A stretch of 64,000 bases of DNA from Brevundimonas mediterranea. GTDB taxonomy: Bacteria; Pseudomonadota; Alphaproteobacteria; Caulobacterales; Caulobacteraceae. The notes below the pieces were generated by a model. The model saw only the letters and a program-made list of their open reading frames with translations. It had not been told where the DNA came from and searched no databases. Shown here piece by piece: positions 36,618 to 44,622 of the stretch. Positions within the stretch are counted from its first letter, which is position 1, and every line of letters starts with the position of its first letter. The stretch is taken from contig NZ_JACIDA010000001.1 of the NCBI RefSeq assembly GCF_014196125.1, positions 620,001 through 684,000 of the forward strand, read 5' to 3'. A program made the position numbers and the translations under genes.

Positions 36618-37901
36618 TCATCCGTAGATGGGGAAGCGGTTCGTCAGCTCCCGCACCTGGGCCGCCACGCCCGCGACCACGGCCGGATCGGCTTCGTCGC
36701 CGCCGTTCATCGACGAGACGACGTCGGCGATCCAGTGACCGATCTGCTTGAACTCGTCCTCGCCGAAGCCGCGCGTCGTGCCCGCCGGGGTGCCCAGGCG
36801 AACGCCCGAGGTGACGGTGAAGGGCGCGGTGTCGAACGGCACGCCGTTCTTGTTGCAGGTCATCAGCGCCTTCTCGAGCTCGTGCTCGGTCGCCTTGCCG
36901 GTCACGCCCTTGGGCCGCAGATCGACCAGGGCCAGGTGGCTGTCGGTGCCGCCCGAGACGATGGCCAGGCCGCGCTCGACCAGGACGCCGGCCAGGGCCT
37001 GGGCGTTCTTGACCACTTGCTGGGCGTACAGTTTGAACTCGGGTTGCAGCGCCTCACCGAAGGCCACGGCCTTGGCCGCGATCACATGTTCCAGCGGCCC
37101 GCCCTGCAGGCCGGGGAAGACGGCCGAGTTGATCTTCTTGCCCAGGTCCGCATCGTTGGACAGGATCATGCCGCCGCGCGGTCCGCGCAGGGTCTTGTGC
37201 GTCGTCGTGGTCACGACATGGGCGTGGGGGATCGGATCAGGATAGGCGCCCCCGGCCACCAGGCCGGCATAGTGGGCCATGTCCACCATCAGATAGGCCC
37301 CGACGCTGTCGGCGATCTCGCGGAAGCGCTTGAAGTCGATGTGGCGGCTGTAGGCCGAGGCGCCGGCCAGGATCAGCTTCGGCTTCTCGCGCTCGGCCAT
37401 CTCCGCAACGTGGTCATAGTCGATCAGATGGGTGTCTTCGCGGACCTTGTAGGTCACGGGCCGGAACCACTTGCCCGACTGGTTCGCCGGCGACCCGTGC
37501 GTCAGGTGCCCGCCGCAGGCGAGGTCCATGCCCAGGAAGGTGTCGCCGGGCTGCAGCAGCGTAAAGAAGACCGCCTGGTTGGCCTGGGCGCCCGAGTGGG
37601 GCTGGACGTTGGCGAAGGCCGCGCCGAACAGTTTTTTCGCCCGCTCACGCGCCAGATCCTCGGTCACATCGACGAATTCGCAACCGCCGTAATAGCGACG
37701 CCCCGGATAACCCTCGGCGTATTTGTTCGTCAGGACCGAGCCTTGTGCATCCAGCACCGCCTGGGAGACGATGTTCTCGGACGCGATCAGCTCAATCTGC
37801 TCCTTCTGCCGCCCCATCTCGCCCTGAATGGCCTTGAAGACGTCCGGATCGGCGTCGGCCAGGGTCTTGGTGAAATAGGCGTCATGGGTGAAGGCGGTCA
37901 C
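36618..37901 (-). CDS. glyA: serine hydroxymethyltransferase
   Basis: PLP enzyme interconverting serine and glycine with tetrahydrofolate, the main source of one-carbon units. Full length at 427 residues. Features are [53 protein letters not shown] and the PLP lysine K236 in [14 protein letters not shown]. The start is GTG 37899-37901 with GGGGA upstream; no in-frame ATG lies near. It supplies the folate cofactor used by thyA and folA, which are nearby but separately transcribed. Confidence 0.95.
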   Translation of the reverse strand: MTAFTHDAYFTKTLADADPDVFKAIQGEMGRQKEQIELIASENIVSQAVLDAQGSVLTNKYAEGYPGRRYYGGCEFVDVTEDLARERAKKLFGAAFANVQPHSGAQANQAVFFTLLQPGDTFLGMDLACGGHLTHGSPANQSGKWFRPVTYKVREDTHLIDYDHVAEMAEREKPKLILAGASAYSRHIDFKRFREIADSVGAYLMVDMAHYAGLVAGGAYPDPIPHAHVVTTTTHKTLRGPRGGMILSNDADLGKKINSAVFPGLQGGPLEHVIAAKAVAFGEALQPEFKLYAQQVVKNAQALAGVLVERGLAIVSGGTDSHLALVDLRPKGVTGKATEHELEKALMTCNKNGVPFDTAPFTVTSGVRLGTPAGTTRGFGEDEFKQIGHWIADVVSSMNGGDEADPAVVAGVAAQVRELTNRFPIYG

Positions 37902-37984
37902 GTCGGAATCCCCGCGTCTGAGAAGGCCGCCTATCTAGGCCGCAGCGCGCCGAACCACAATATCTTGTGTCCGACCCAAGCCTT

Positions 37985-38167
37985 CTAAAGCCCCAGCGCC
38001 CGCCTCAACTTCGCGATCGCCACGCGCTCGACGGCCTTGGGCTCGTGGACCGGTCCCATGGCGCTGACCTCGCGGCCGGTGGCCACATGGATGGCCGAGC
38101 ATTTGATATAGGGGCCGTTGCGCACGGTCTCGACGATCACCTCACCGAGGTCGTCGTCGCCCTCCAT
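37985..38167 (-). CDS. small conserved protein (DUF6898-like)
   Basis: A 60-residue protein, GEVIVETVRNGPYIKCSAIHV followed by ATGREVSAMGPVHEPKAVERVAIAKLRRALG. The pattern of a short beta hairpin, 'SAIH-ATG-EVS--GP', and a terminal helix matches a small alphaproteobacterial family that I recall as DUF6898; the label is tentative. ATG 38165-38167 is 7 bp after the hemA stop, so it is probably the distal gene of the hemA operon. Function unknown. Confidence 0.7.
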   Translation of the reverse strand: MEGDDDLGEVIVETVRNGPYIKCSAIHVATGREVSAMGPVHEPKAVERVAIAKLRRALGL

Positions 38168-38174
38168 GCCTGCC

Positions 38175-39401
38175 TCAGGCCGCCACCGACCGGCGCGCCA
38201 CATTGCAGTGGGCGAACAGCCGGTCCATCGCCTGGACGACATGGTCCATCATCTCGTCCGTGTGGTTCGGCGAGGGGGTGAAGCGCAGCCGCTCGGTGCC
38301 CTTGGGCACGGTCGGATAGTTGATCGGCTGAACATAGACGCCGTATTCGTCCAGCAGCATGTCCGAGATCATCTTGCAGTGGACCGGATCGCCGACGTGC
38401 ACGGGCACGATATGGCTCTCCGAGTCCATGACCGGAATCCCGGCGGCGGCGAACCGCGCCTTCAGGGTCGCCGCCCGTTCCTGATGCTGTTCGCGCAGTT
38501 CCGGATGGGCCTTCAGATGCCGCACCGAGGCCAGGGCCCCCGCCGTAAGGGCGGGCGGCAGGCTGGTGGTGAAGATGAAGCCTGAGGCCCAGCTGCGCAC
38601 GGCATCTATGATCACGGCGTCGGCGGCGATATAGCCGCCCATGACGCCGATGGCCTTGCCCAGGGTGCATTCGATGATGTCGATCTGGTCCAGCAGGCCG
38701 TCACGCTCGGCCACGCCGGCGCCGGTTTCGCCATACAGGCCGACCGCATGGACCTCGTCCAGATAGGTCATGGCGCCGTATTTCTTGGCCAGGGCGATGG
38801 TCCCGGCCAGGTCGGCGATGTCGCCGTCCATCGAATAGACGCTCTCGAAGGCGATCAGCTTGGGCGCACCGGCCGGCGCGGCGGCCAGCAGGGCCTCCAG
38901 ATGGGCCAGGTCGTTATGTTTGAAGATGTGCCGCTCGCCCCCGCCCTGGCGGATGCCGGCGATCATCGAGGCGTGGTTCAGGGCGTCTGAGAAGGTGATC
39001 AGACCGGGCAGGATCTTCTGCAGGGTCGACAGGGTCGCCTCGTTGCCGACATAGCCCGAGGTGAACAGCAGGGCCGCCTCTTTATGGTGCCAGTCGGCCA
39101 GTTCGGCTTCCAGATCCACCGCCGAGCGCGTCGTGCCCGAGATGTTGCGAGTGCCGCCGGCGCCGGCGCCCACCGCATCGATCTCGTCCTGCATGGCCTT
39201 CAGAACGACCGGATGCTGGCCCATGCCCAGATAGTCGTTGGAGCACCAGATGACGACGTCCTGTTCGGACCCGTCCTCGCGGCGACGCACCGCCTGCGGA
39301 AACTGTCCGCGAACGCGCTTCAGGTCGGCGAAGACGCGATACCGTCCTTCGCTGCGCACCTGCTCCACTGAGTTTTCAAAGGCGGCCTTATAGTCGAACA
39401 C
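38175..39401 (-). CDS. hemA: 5-aminolevulinate synthase
   Basis: Condenses glycine and succinyl-CoA to 5-aminolevulinate, the first step of heme synthesis by the Shemin route used by alphaproteobacteria. It has 408 residues with [53 protein letters not shown] and the PLP lysine K249 in [13 protein letters not shown]. The start is GTG 39399-39401 ([14 protein letters not shown]); the frame runs further upstream without conserved sequence. The divergent region with thyA holds a palindrome and a Fur-like box, suggesting iron-dependent control. Confidence 0.95.
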   Translation of the reverse strand: MFDYKAAFENSVEQVRSEGRYRVFADLKRVRGQFPQAVRRREDGSEQDVVIWCSNDYLGMGQHPVVLKAMQDEIDAVGAGAGGTRNISGTTRSAVDLEAELADWHHKEAALLFTSGYVGNEATLSTLQKILPGLITFSDALNHASMIAGIRQGGGERHIFKHNDLAHLEALLAAAPAGAPKLIAFESVYSMDGDIADLAGTIALAKKYGAMTYLDEVHAVGLYGETGAGVAERDGLLDQIDIIECTLGKAIGVMGGYIAADAVIIDAVRSWASGFIFTTSLPPALTAGALASVRHLKAHPELREQHQERAATLKARFAAAGIPVMDSESHIVPVHVGDPVHCKMISDMLLDEYGVYVQPINYPTVPKGTERLRFTPSPNHTDEMMDHVVQAMDRLFAHCNVARRSVAA

Positions 39402-39460
39402 GATATTCGTTCTTTCGCTTATGGCGATCTCTGTCTTTTCTTTGCGCCCGACGCCGAAGC

Positions 39461-39485
39461 TTGTCCATGTCCTGAGCATGGACAA
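39461..39485. promoter_or_regulatory. 9-7-9 inverted repeat upstream of hemA
   Basis: TTGTCCATG (39461-39469) and CATGGACAA (39477-39485) are perfect inverted arms around a 7-base spacer, 60-84 bp upstream of the hemA start. The second arm is followed on the plus strand by AACGACC, not a T-run, which favours an operator over a terminator. Confidence 0.4.
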
Positions 39486-39504
39486 AACGACCTAAAACCT
39501 TCAT

Positions 39505-39519
39505 TGATAACGGTTCTCA
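39505..39519. promoter_or_regulatory. Fur-box-like palindrome between hemA and thyA
   Basis: TGATAAC-G-GTTCTCA is a 7-1-7 inverted repeat with one mismatch between arms, and resembles the TGAGAATNATTCTCA type of Fur box at most positions. It lies 104-118 bp upstream of hemA and 124-138 bp upstream of thyA. The assignment is by similarity only. Confidence 0.35.
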
Positions 39520-39642
39520 GGTTTCGCGGACGCGGCGTTCGACTGGTGAAGCCGTTCGGCGACCGATTCGATTCCTGTGGACGCCCGACCGCCGCAACCG
39601 ATTTGCCCGGTCACGAATCGAATTCTGGGGCAGTTTGAGGTC

Positions 39643-40500
39643 ATGACCGTTCAGATGATCCAAGCCGACCTCCAGGCGCGCAGCGCGGCCGCGCCCGCCG
39701 ACCATCCGGAGCGGCAGTATCTGAACCTGCTGCGCGACATCCTGGACAACGGCGTGCGCCGCGATGACCGCACCGGCACAGGGACCCTGGGCGTCTTCGG
39801 CCGCCAGATGCGGTTCGACCTGTCCAAGGGTTTCCCCGTCCTGACGACCAAGAAGCTGCACCTGCGGTCGATCATCGTCGAACTGCTGTGGTTTCTGCGC
39901 GGCGACACCAATATCGGCTGGCTGAAGGACAACGGCGTCCGCATCTGGGATGAATGGGCCGACGCCGAGGGCGAGCTGGGTCCGGTCTATGGCAAGCAGT
40001 GGCGGTCGTGGACGGCGCCCGACGGCCGGTCCATCGACCAGATCGAGAAACTGGTCCACGGCCTGAAGACCAACCCGAACAGCCGCCGCCACATCGTCAC
40101 GGCCTGGAACCCGGCCGACGTGGACGACATGGCCCTGCCGCCCTGTCACTGCCTGTTCCAGTTCTTCGTCGCAGACGGCAAGCTGAGCTGCCAGCTGTAC
40201 CAGCGCAGCGCCGACGTCTTCCTGGGCGTGCCCTTCAACATCGCTTCCTATGCCTTACTGACGATGATGCTGGCCCAGGTCGTGGGGCTGGAGCCCGGCG
40301 ACTTCGTCCACACCTTCGGCGACGCCCACCTGTATCTGAACCACCTGGAACAGGCCGAACTCCAGCTGACGCGCGAGCCCCTGGCGCTTCCGACCATGAG
40401 CCTGGCGCCGAAGGCCGACCTGTTCGCCTTCGAGCTGTCGGACTTCACCCTCGAGGCTTACGAGGCCTGGCCGCACATCAAGGCCGCTGTGGCCGTCTGA
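39643..40500 (+). CDS. thyA: thymidylate synthase
   Basis: Methylates dUMP to dTMP using methylene-tetrahydrofolate. The 285-residue enzyme shows [52 protein letters not shown], the catalytic Cys at about residue 168 in [11 protein letters not shown], and [23 protein letters not shown] 39643 has GAGG close upstream; the GTG at 39577 and ATG at 39655 are alternatives. Three GANTC sites at 39565-39619 precede it. A MazG-like gene overlaps its stop, and folA lies 0.9 kb downstream in the same direction. Confidence 0.95.
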   Translation: MTVQMIQADLQARSAAAPADHPERQYLNLLRDILDNGVRRDDRTGTGTLGVFGRQMRFDLSKGFPVLTTKKLHLRSIIVELLWFLRGDTNIGWLKDNGVRIWDEWADAEGELGPVYGKQWRSWTAPDGRSIDQIEKLVHGLKTNPNSRRHIVTAWNPADVDDMALPPCHCLFQFFVADGKLSCQLYQRSADVFLGVPFNIASYALLTMMLAQVVGLEPGDFVHTFGDAHLYLNHLEQAELQLTREPLALPTMSLAPKADLFAFELSDFTLEAYEAWPHIKAAVAV

Positions 40501-40805
40501 TGGACCTTACAGGGTTGCAGGCAGACGTCCTGCGCATCTCCGACATCTACGCCAACGCCCACGGCATAGACCGCGACCGGGATTGGGCTTTGCTGAAGCT
40601 GCAGGAAGAGCTGGGCGAGTTGACGGCCGAGCATCTACGACTGTCAGGCCGGGCGCGCGGGGTCCCCGACGCCCAGGCTCTGGGCGATGAGGCGGCCGAT
40701 GTCTTGGGCATGCTGCTGATCTATTGCGCCGGGGCCGGGATCGACCTCGAAGCGGCCATGCGGCGCAAATGGCTGAAGTGGCTGGAGCCTCAGACCGAAG
40801 CCTGA
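40500..40805 (+). CDS. MazG-like nucleotide pyrophosphohydrolase
   Basis: A 101-residue all-helical protein of the MazG/PRA-PH/dUTPase superfamily. The metal-binding pattern is visible: KLQEELGELTAEHL followed by LGDEAADVLGMLLIY, i.e. EExxE and ExxD. It is predicted to hydrolyse a nucleoside triphosphate to the monophosphate. The ATG overlaps the thyA stop by one base (TGATG), so it is translationally coupled; removing dUTP, dCTP or a damaged nucleotide, or making dUMP for ThyA, would suit that context. Substrate is inference. It converges with the frameshifted gene ending at 40790. Confidence 0.75.
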   Translation: MDLTGLQADVLRISDIYANAHGIDRDRDWALLKLQEELGELTAEHLRLSGRARGVPDAQALGDEAADVLGMLLIYCAGAGIDLEAAMRRKWLKWLEPQTEA

Positions 40806-41101
40806 GCCTCCGGCGCGATCATGGTCATCGGCTTGAGGCGCAGGCTGAGGGTTTCCCGGCTCTCGATCCGCTCGACCACGATCCGGTTCTTCAGCGCCCC
40901 CATCTGCATGACGGCGCGGAAGGCGACCACGTCGCCCGGCTTGGCGATGAAGCCCTCGACCGTCGGCTTGTTCTGCTTGCCGGCCAGCCCCCCGAAGGCC
41001 ATCGAAACCTTGTGGCCGCCCGGCGCGACCGAGACGGCGGTGAAGCGCGGGCTCTTGATCTGAGCGATGAACCGATCGTCGACCGACAGGTCCATGCCCA
41101 C
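40790..41101 (-). CDS. 3' part of an apparently frameshifted gene (DUF2846-like domain)
   Basis: A 103-codon frame from GTG 41099-41101 (or ATG 41093-41095). It encodes a beta-rich domain with SVDDRFIAQIKSPRFTAVSV, APGGHKVSMAFGG, EGFIAKPGDVVAFRAV, resembling DUF2846-type domains, which normally have an N-terminal beta strand. That strand (LLIIFREGFVGKAVG) is present upstream in the same frame but has no start codon. The frame immediately upstream ends at 41134 and becomes continuous with this one after a -1 shift. The two pieces are therefore probably one gene, broken by a base deletion, a sequencing error, or programmed frameshifting. It overlaps the MazG-like gene by 16 bp. Confidence 0.5.
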   Translation of the reverse strand: MGMDLSVDDRFIAQIKSPRFTAVSVAPGGHKVSMAFGGLAGKQNKPTVEGFIAKPGDVVAFRAVMQMGALKNRIVVERIESRETLSLRLKPMTMIAPEAQASV

Positions 41102-41133
41102 GGCCTTGCCGACGAAACCTTCGCGGAAGATGA

Positions 41134-41385
41134 TCAGCAGGCCTGGCCCGGCTCCGGCCGGAAATCGAGCACGGCCTGTTTCTGTTCGGGCGTCGCGGCC
41201 TTGGCCCGTCGGGTTCCCGCCAGATTGGCCATGATATAGGCGGCGAAGACACCGACCATCAGGCCCAGAAAGCTCGGCAGATAGCCGGCGTCCGCGCCAG
41301 ACGCGGCCACGAAGGCGCCCAAACCGAAGCTGACGAGGACCGCCGCCAGGAAACCGACGACGACGGCGGGGATGTACTTGCTCAT
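41134..41385 (-). CDS. 5' part of an apparently frameshifted membrane gene
   Basis: An 83-residue frame from ATG 41383-41385 (MSKYIPAVVVGFLAAVLVSF). It has two transmembrane helices (about residues 6-30 and 38-58) and a cytoplasmic tail RRAKAATPEQKQAVLDFRPEPGQAC. After the stop at 41134-41136 the downstream frame continues LLIIFREGFVGKAVG, so the natural product would be a ~200-residue membrane-anchored protein with a C-terminal DUF2846-like domain. An ATG at 41403 gives a six-residue longer start. It is divergent from folA. Confidence 0.5.
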   Translation of the reverse strand: MSKYIPAVVVGFLAAVLVSFGLGAFVAASGADAGYLPSFLGLMVGVFAAYIMANLAGTRRAKAATPEQKQAVLDFRPEPGQAC

Positions 41386-41442
41386 GGGAAGGCTCGCGTC
41401 CATTGGATGGGCCTCCTCAACGCGTCGATAAGGTCAAGGTTC

Positions 41443-41970
41443 TTGCCCATACCCCTGATTTCTCTGGTCGTCGCGCGTGGCCGCAACGGCGTCATCGGCC
41501 GGGACGGCGACCTGCCCTGGCGGCTGCGCAGCGACCTTCAGCGGTTCAAAGCCATCACCGTGGGCAAGCCCTGTCTGATGGGACGAAAGACCTGGGAGAG
41601 CCTGCCGCTGAAACCCCTGCCCGGCCGGTTGAACCTGGTGATGACGCGCGACGAGTCCTATGAGGCCGAGGGCATGTCTAAGGGCGCCCTGGTCTGCGCC
41701 ACCCTGGACGAGGCGATCGAGATCGGCCGCGAGACGGCCGAGGAGGACGGCGTGGACGAGATCTGCGTCATTGGCGGCACCGCCCTGTTCGAGGCCGCTC
41801 TGCCCCGCGCCAAACGTCTCTATATCACCGAGGTCGAGGCCTCGCCCGACGGCGACGCGGTCTTCCCGGCGTTCGACGAAACGGCCTGGGTCGAGGTATC
41901 GTCGGAATCGCATCCGGCAGGCGAGAAGGACGATCACGCCTTCACCTTCCGCGTGCTGGAACGCCGCTAG
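41443..41970 (+). CDS. folA: dihydrofolate reductase
   Basis: Regenerates tetrahydrofolate from the dihydrofolate produced by ThyA, with NADPH. The family core is clear: PLISLVVARGRNGVIGRDGDLPW, CLMGRKTWESL, GRLNLVMTR, ICVIGGTALFEAALP and YITEVEA. The N-terminus best matches a TTG start at 41443 (LPIPLISLVVA), with AAGG upstream; the ATG at 41407 would add 12 non-conserved residues and abut the divergent membrane gene. It forms a functional pair with thyA at 39643, on the same strand but separated by the frameshifted gene. Confidence 0.9.
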   Translation: MPIPLISLVVARGRNGVIGRDGDLPWRLRSDLQRFKAITVGKPCLMGRKTWESLPLKPLPGRLNLVMTRDESYEAEGMSKGALVCATLDEAIEIGRETAEEDGVDEICVIGGTALFEAALPRAKRLYITEVEASPDGDAVFPAFDETAWVEVSSESHPAGEKDDHAFTFRVLERR

Positions 41971-41979
41971 GAGAGACAG

Positions 41980-42300
41980 ATGTACGTCACGACCACCAAC
42001 GACCTGCCCGGCTTTCGCGTCACCCGCCATATAGGCCTGGTGCGCGGCGTGACGGTGCGCTCGCGCAACGCCATTTCCGACGCCATCGGCGGCGTCCAGT
42101 CCATGCTGGGCGGCCGGGTCGGGGCCTATGTGAAACTGGCCGAGGCCGGGCGTCAGGAAGCCTATGACGAACTGGTCAAACACGCCGAGGAACACGGCGC
42201 CAACGCCATCCTGGCCGTCCGCTACGACGCCACCGAGATCATGCCCGGCGTGACCGAGGTGCTGTGCTACGGCACGGGCGTGATCGTCGAGCCGGCCTGA
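41980..42300 (+). CDS. YbjQ family (DUF74) protein
   Basis: A 106-residue protein of the YbjQ/DUF74 family, a small pentameric fold of unconfirmed role, sometimes called heavy-metal binding. Motifs are TTNDLPGFRVTRHIGLVRGVTVRSRN, QSMLGGRVGAYVKLAEAGRQEAYDEL and GANAILAVRYDATEI. ATG at 41980 has GAGAG just upstream. It lies 9 bp after folA, so the two are probably co-transcribed, though no functional link is known. Landmarks are listed, not a full sequence. Confidence 0.88.
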   Translation: MYVTTTNDLPGFRVTRHIGLVRGVTVRSRNAISDAIGGVQSMLGGRVGAYVKLAEAGRQEAYDELVKHAEEHGANAILAVRYDATEIMPGVTEVLCYGTGVIVEPA

Positions 42301-42319
42301 ACCGGCTCGACGTCTCAGG

Positions 42320-43417
42320 TCAGGACAGGGTCATCAGGTCTGCGCGTTCGAAGTTGCGCAGTTCGTCAGACCGGCCGTCGCGGATCTTCTGCACCCAGTG
42401 CGGGTCGGCCAGCAGCGCGCGGCCGACCGCAACCAGATCGAACTCTTCATTCTCCAGACGACGCAACAGGCCGTCCAACGAGGCGGGCTTAGACCCCTCG
42501 CCGCCGAAGGCTGCGATGAATTCCCCGTCCAGACCGACCGAGCCGACGGTGATGGTCGGCTTGTTCATCAGCTTCTTGGCCCAGCCGGCGAAATTCAGGT
42601 CCGAACCCTCGAATTCCGGCTCCCAGAAGCGGCGCTGCGAGCAGTGGAAGACATCGACCCCGGCGTCCGACAGCGGCGTCAGCCATTCGACCATCTGGTC
42701 CGGCGTCTCGGCGATGCGGGCGGCGAAGTCCTGCTGCTTCCATTGCGACAGGCGCAGGATGACGGGGATGTCGTCGCCGACGCCTTCGCGCACCGCCTTG
42801 ACCACCTCGGCGCCGAAGCGCGCCCGCTCGGCGATGGTCGGACCGCCCCAGCGATCCTCGCGCACATTGACGCCGCCCCAGAAGAACTGGTCGATCAGAT
42901 AGCCATGGGCGCCGTGGATCTCGACGGCGTCGAAGCCCAGGTCGCGCGCCGCGCGCGCCGACCGGCCGAAGGCGGCGATGGTGTCGGCGATGTCCTCTTC
43001 GGTCATGGGTTCGTACTTGGCCTTGCCCGGCCCCGTCAGGCCCGACGGACTGTCCACCTTGCCCAGCGGCGCCCAGTCGGCGCCCTGGCCCCGCGCCGAT
43101 CCGACGTGCCAGATCTGCGGCGCGATCAGCCCCCCGGCGGCGTGGACCTCGTCCACCACCGTCTTCCATTGGGGCAGGGCGTCGCCGTGGAAGACCGGCA
43201 CATTGGCGTCGTTGCGTGCGGCGGGCCGTTCGACGACCGTCCCTTCGGTGACGATCAGCCCGACCCCGCCCTCGGCGCGACGGCGATAATAGCCGGCGAC
43301 GTCGGACGTCGGAATCCCGTTCGGGGAGAAGGACCGGGTCATGGGGGCCATGACGATCCGGTTGGGCAGGGTCAGACCCTTGACGGTGAACGGGCGGAAC
43401 AGGGCGTCGACGCTCAT
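42320..43417 (-). CDS. NADH:flavin oxidoreductase, Old Yellow Enzyme family
   Basis: A 365-residue FMN TIM-barrel that reduces activated alkenes, nitro compounds or similar electrophiles. It has LPNRIVMAPMTRSFSPNG, GLIVTEGTVVER, PQIWHVGSARG, DAVEIHGAHGYLIDQFFWGGVNVREDRWGG (split landmarks HGAHGYL and NVREDRWGG) and LVAVGRALLADP. The physiological substrate is not determinable. ATG 43415-43417 has AAGGAG five bases upstream, a strong ribosome binding site that decides the start. It stands alone between ybjQ and mrp, on the mrp strand. Confidence 0.9.
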   Translation of the reverse strand: MSVDALFRPFTVKGLTLPNRIVMAPMTRSFSPNGIPTSDVAGYYRRRAEGGVGLIVTEGTVVERPAARNDANVPVFHGDALPQWKTVVDEVHAAGGLIAPQIWHVGSARGQGADWAPLGKVDSPSGLTGPGKAKYEPMTEEDIADTIAAFGRSARAARDLGFDAVEIHGAHGYLIDQFFWGGVNVREDRWGGPTIAERARFGAEVVKAVREGVGDDIPVILRLSQWKQQDFAARIAETPDQMVEWLTPLSDAGVDVFHCSQRRFWEPEFEGSDLNFAGWAKKLMNKPTITVGSVGLDGEFIAAFGGEGSKPASLDGLLRRLENEEFDLVAVGRALLADPHWVQKIRDGRSDELRNFERADLMTLS

Positions 43418-43492
43418 CGGAACTCCTTGGTGATATGTAAGCCCCAAGGTGGCGAATAGGGTTGCGTTTGAAAACCCCCGTCCCGACGATTT

Positions 43493-44620
43493 CTAGAGGC
43501 CCAGCGCCGTGGCGACCTGTTCAGCGATCGCCGCGAAACGGTCCGCGATCGGCCCCGAGGGATCGGCTGCGACCGGAGGACGACCGGCGTCCCCCCCTTC
43601 ACGCAGGCCGGCGTCCAGGGGCAGGTCGCCGAGGAAGGGAATCGACAGACGTTCGGCCTCGGCTTTCGCCCCGCCCTGGCCGAAGATCGGTCCGGTCATG
43701 TTCTCGATCAGGCCCAGGGTCGGCACGTTCACGCGCTGGAACAGGGTGTGCGCTCGCCGCGCGTCGGCCAGGGCCACCTCCTGCGGCGTCGAGACGATGA
43801 CGGCGCCGTCCAGCGGCGTCTTCTGGATCAGGGTCAGTTGCACGTCGCCTGTGCCGGGCGGCAGATCGACCACAAGCACGTCCAGCGGCGCCTCGGCCAC
43901 GCCCCAGCGTGTCTGGGTCAGCATCTGGGTGATGGCCTGCGACGCCATGGGGCCGCGCCAGATCATGGCGTCGTCCATCCTGGTCAGCAGGCCGACCGAC
44001 ATGGCCTTCAGCCCGTGCGCCTGATGCGGAATGATGGCGCCGTCCTCATAGGCGGGCTGGCCGCTGATGCCCAGCATGGTGGGCAGCGACGGCCCATAGA
44101 CGTCGGCGTCGAGGATCCCGACCGACAGGCCGCGTGCGGCCAGGGCGGCGGCCAGGTTCACCGCCACGGTCGACTTGCCCACCCCGCCCTTGCCGCTGGC
44201 GACGGCCAGGACGCGACGGACATGGGCCGGACGGTCGGTGGGGACCGGCGCCTTGGCTCGCCCCTGATCCACGGCGGCCTTTGAAAGGCCTGCGGTTCGC
44301 GCCGCCGGCTTGGCGAGTCCGGGTTTGGCTTCGGCCGTCAAGATCACCGACACGCGGTTCATGCCGGGAAGGACCTTCAGCGCGGCCTCGGCCGCGTCGC
44401 GAACGGGCGCATAGGTCGCGACCAGGCTGCGATCCACCTCAAGAGCGAAGCCGGCGCGGTCCTCAGCGACCACCAGTCCCTGCACGAGGCCCGAGGCGAA
44501 CAGTCCCTGACCGGAGACCGGGTCCATGACGGCGTCGAGGGCGGCGATGACGGCGGAACGTTCGACCAAGGCGGTCTCCAGAAGACTTGCAGGCGACAAG
44601 GGCCGCGTTCTATCGCCCAT
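43493..44620 (-). CDS. apbC: Mrp/NBP35-family iron-sulfur carrier ATPase
   Basis: A 375-residue P-loop protein that loads or carries Fe-S clusters. An N-terminal MIP18/DUF59 domain (about 20-95) is followed by an Ala/Pro linker and the ATPase: the deviant Walker A VASGKGGVGKSTVAVNL, VGILDADVYGPSLP, WRGPMASQAITQ and VDLPPGTGDVQLTL. The CxxC often seen after ENM in Mrp proteins is absent here; ENMTGPIFGQGG runs straight on. The start is uncertain: ATG 44618-44620 lies 2 bp from the divergent miaA ATG, while TTG 44567-44569 has GGAG at ideal spacing. Confidence 0.88.
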   Translation of the reverse strand: MGDRTRPLSPASLLETALVERSAVIAALDAVMDPVSGQGLFASGLVQGLVVAEDRAGFALEVDRSLVATYAPVRDAAEAALKVLPGMNRVSVILTAEAKPGLAKPAARTAGLSKAAVDQGRAKAPVPTDRPAHVRRVLAVASGKGGVGKSTVAVNLAAALAARGLSVGILDADVYGPSLPTMLGISGQPAYEDGAIIPHQAHGLKAMSVGLLTRMDDAMIWRGPMASQAITQMLTQTRWGVAEAPLDVLVVDLPPGTGDVQLTLIQKTPLDGAVIVSTPQEVALADARRAHTLFQRVNVPTLGLIENMTGPIFGQGGAKAEAERLSIPFLGDLPLDAGLREGGDAGRPPVAADPSGPIADRFAAIAEQVATALGL

Positions 44621-44622
44621 GG

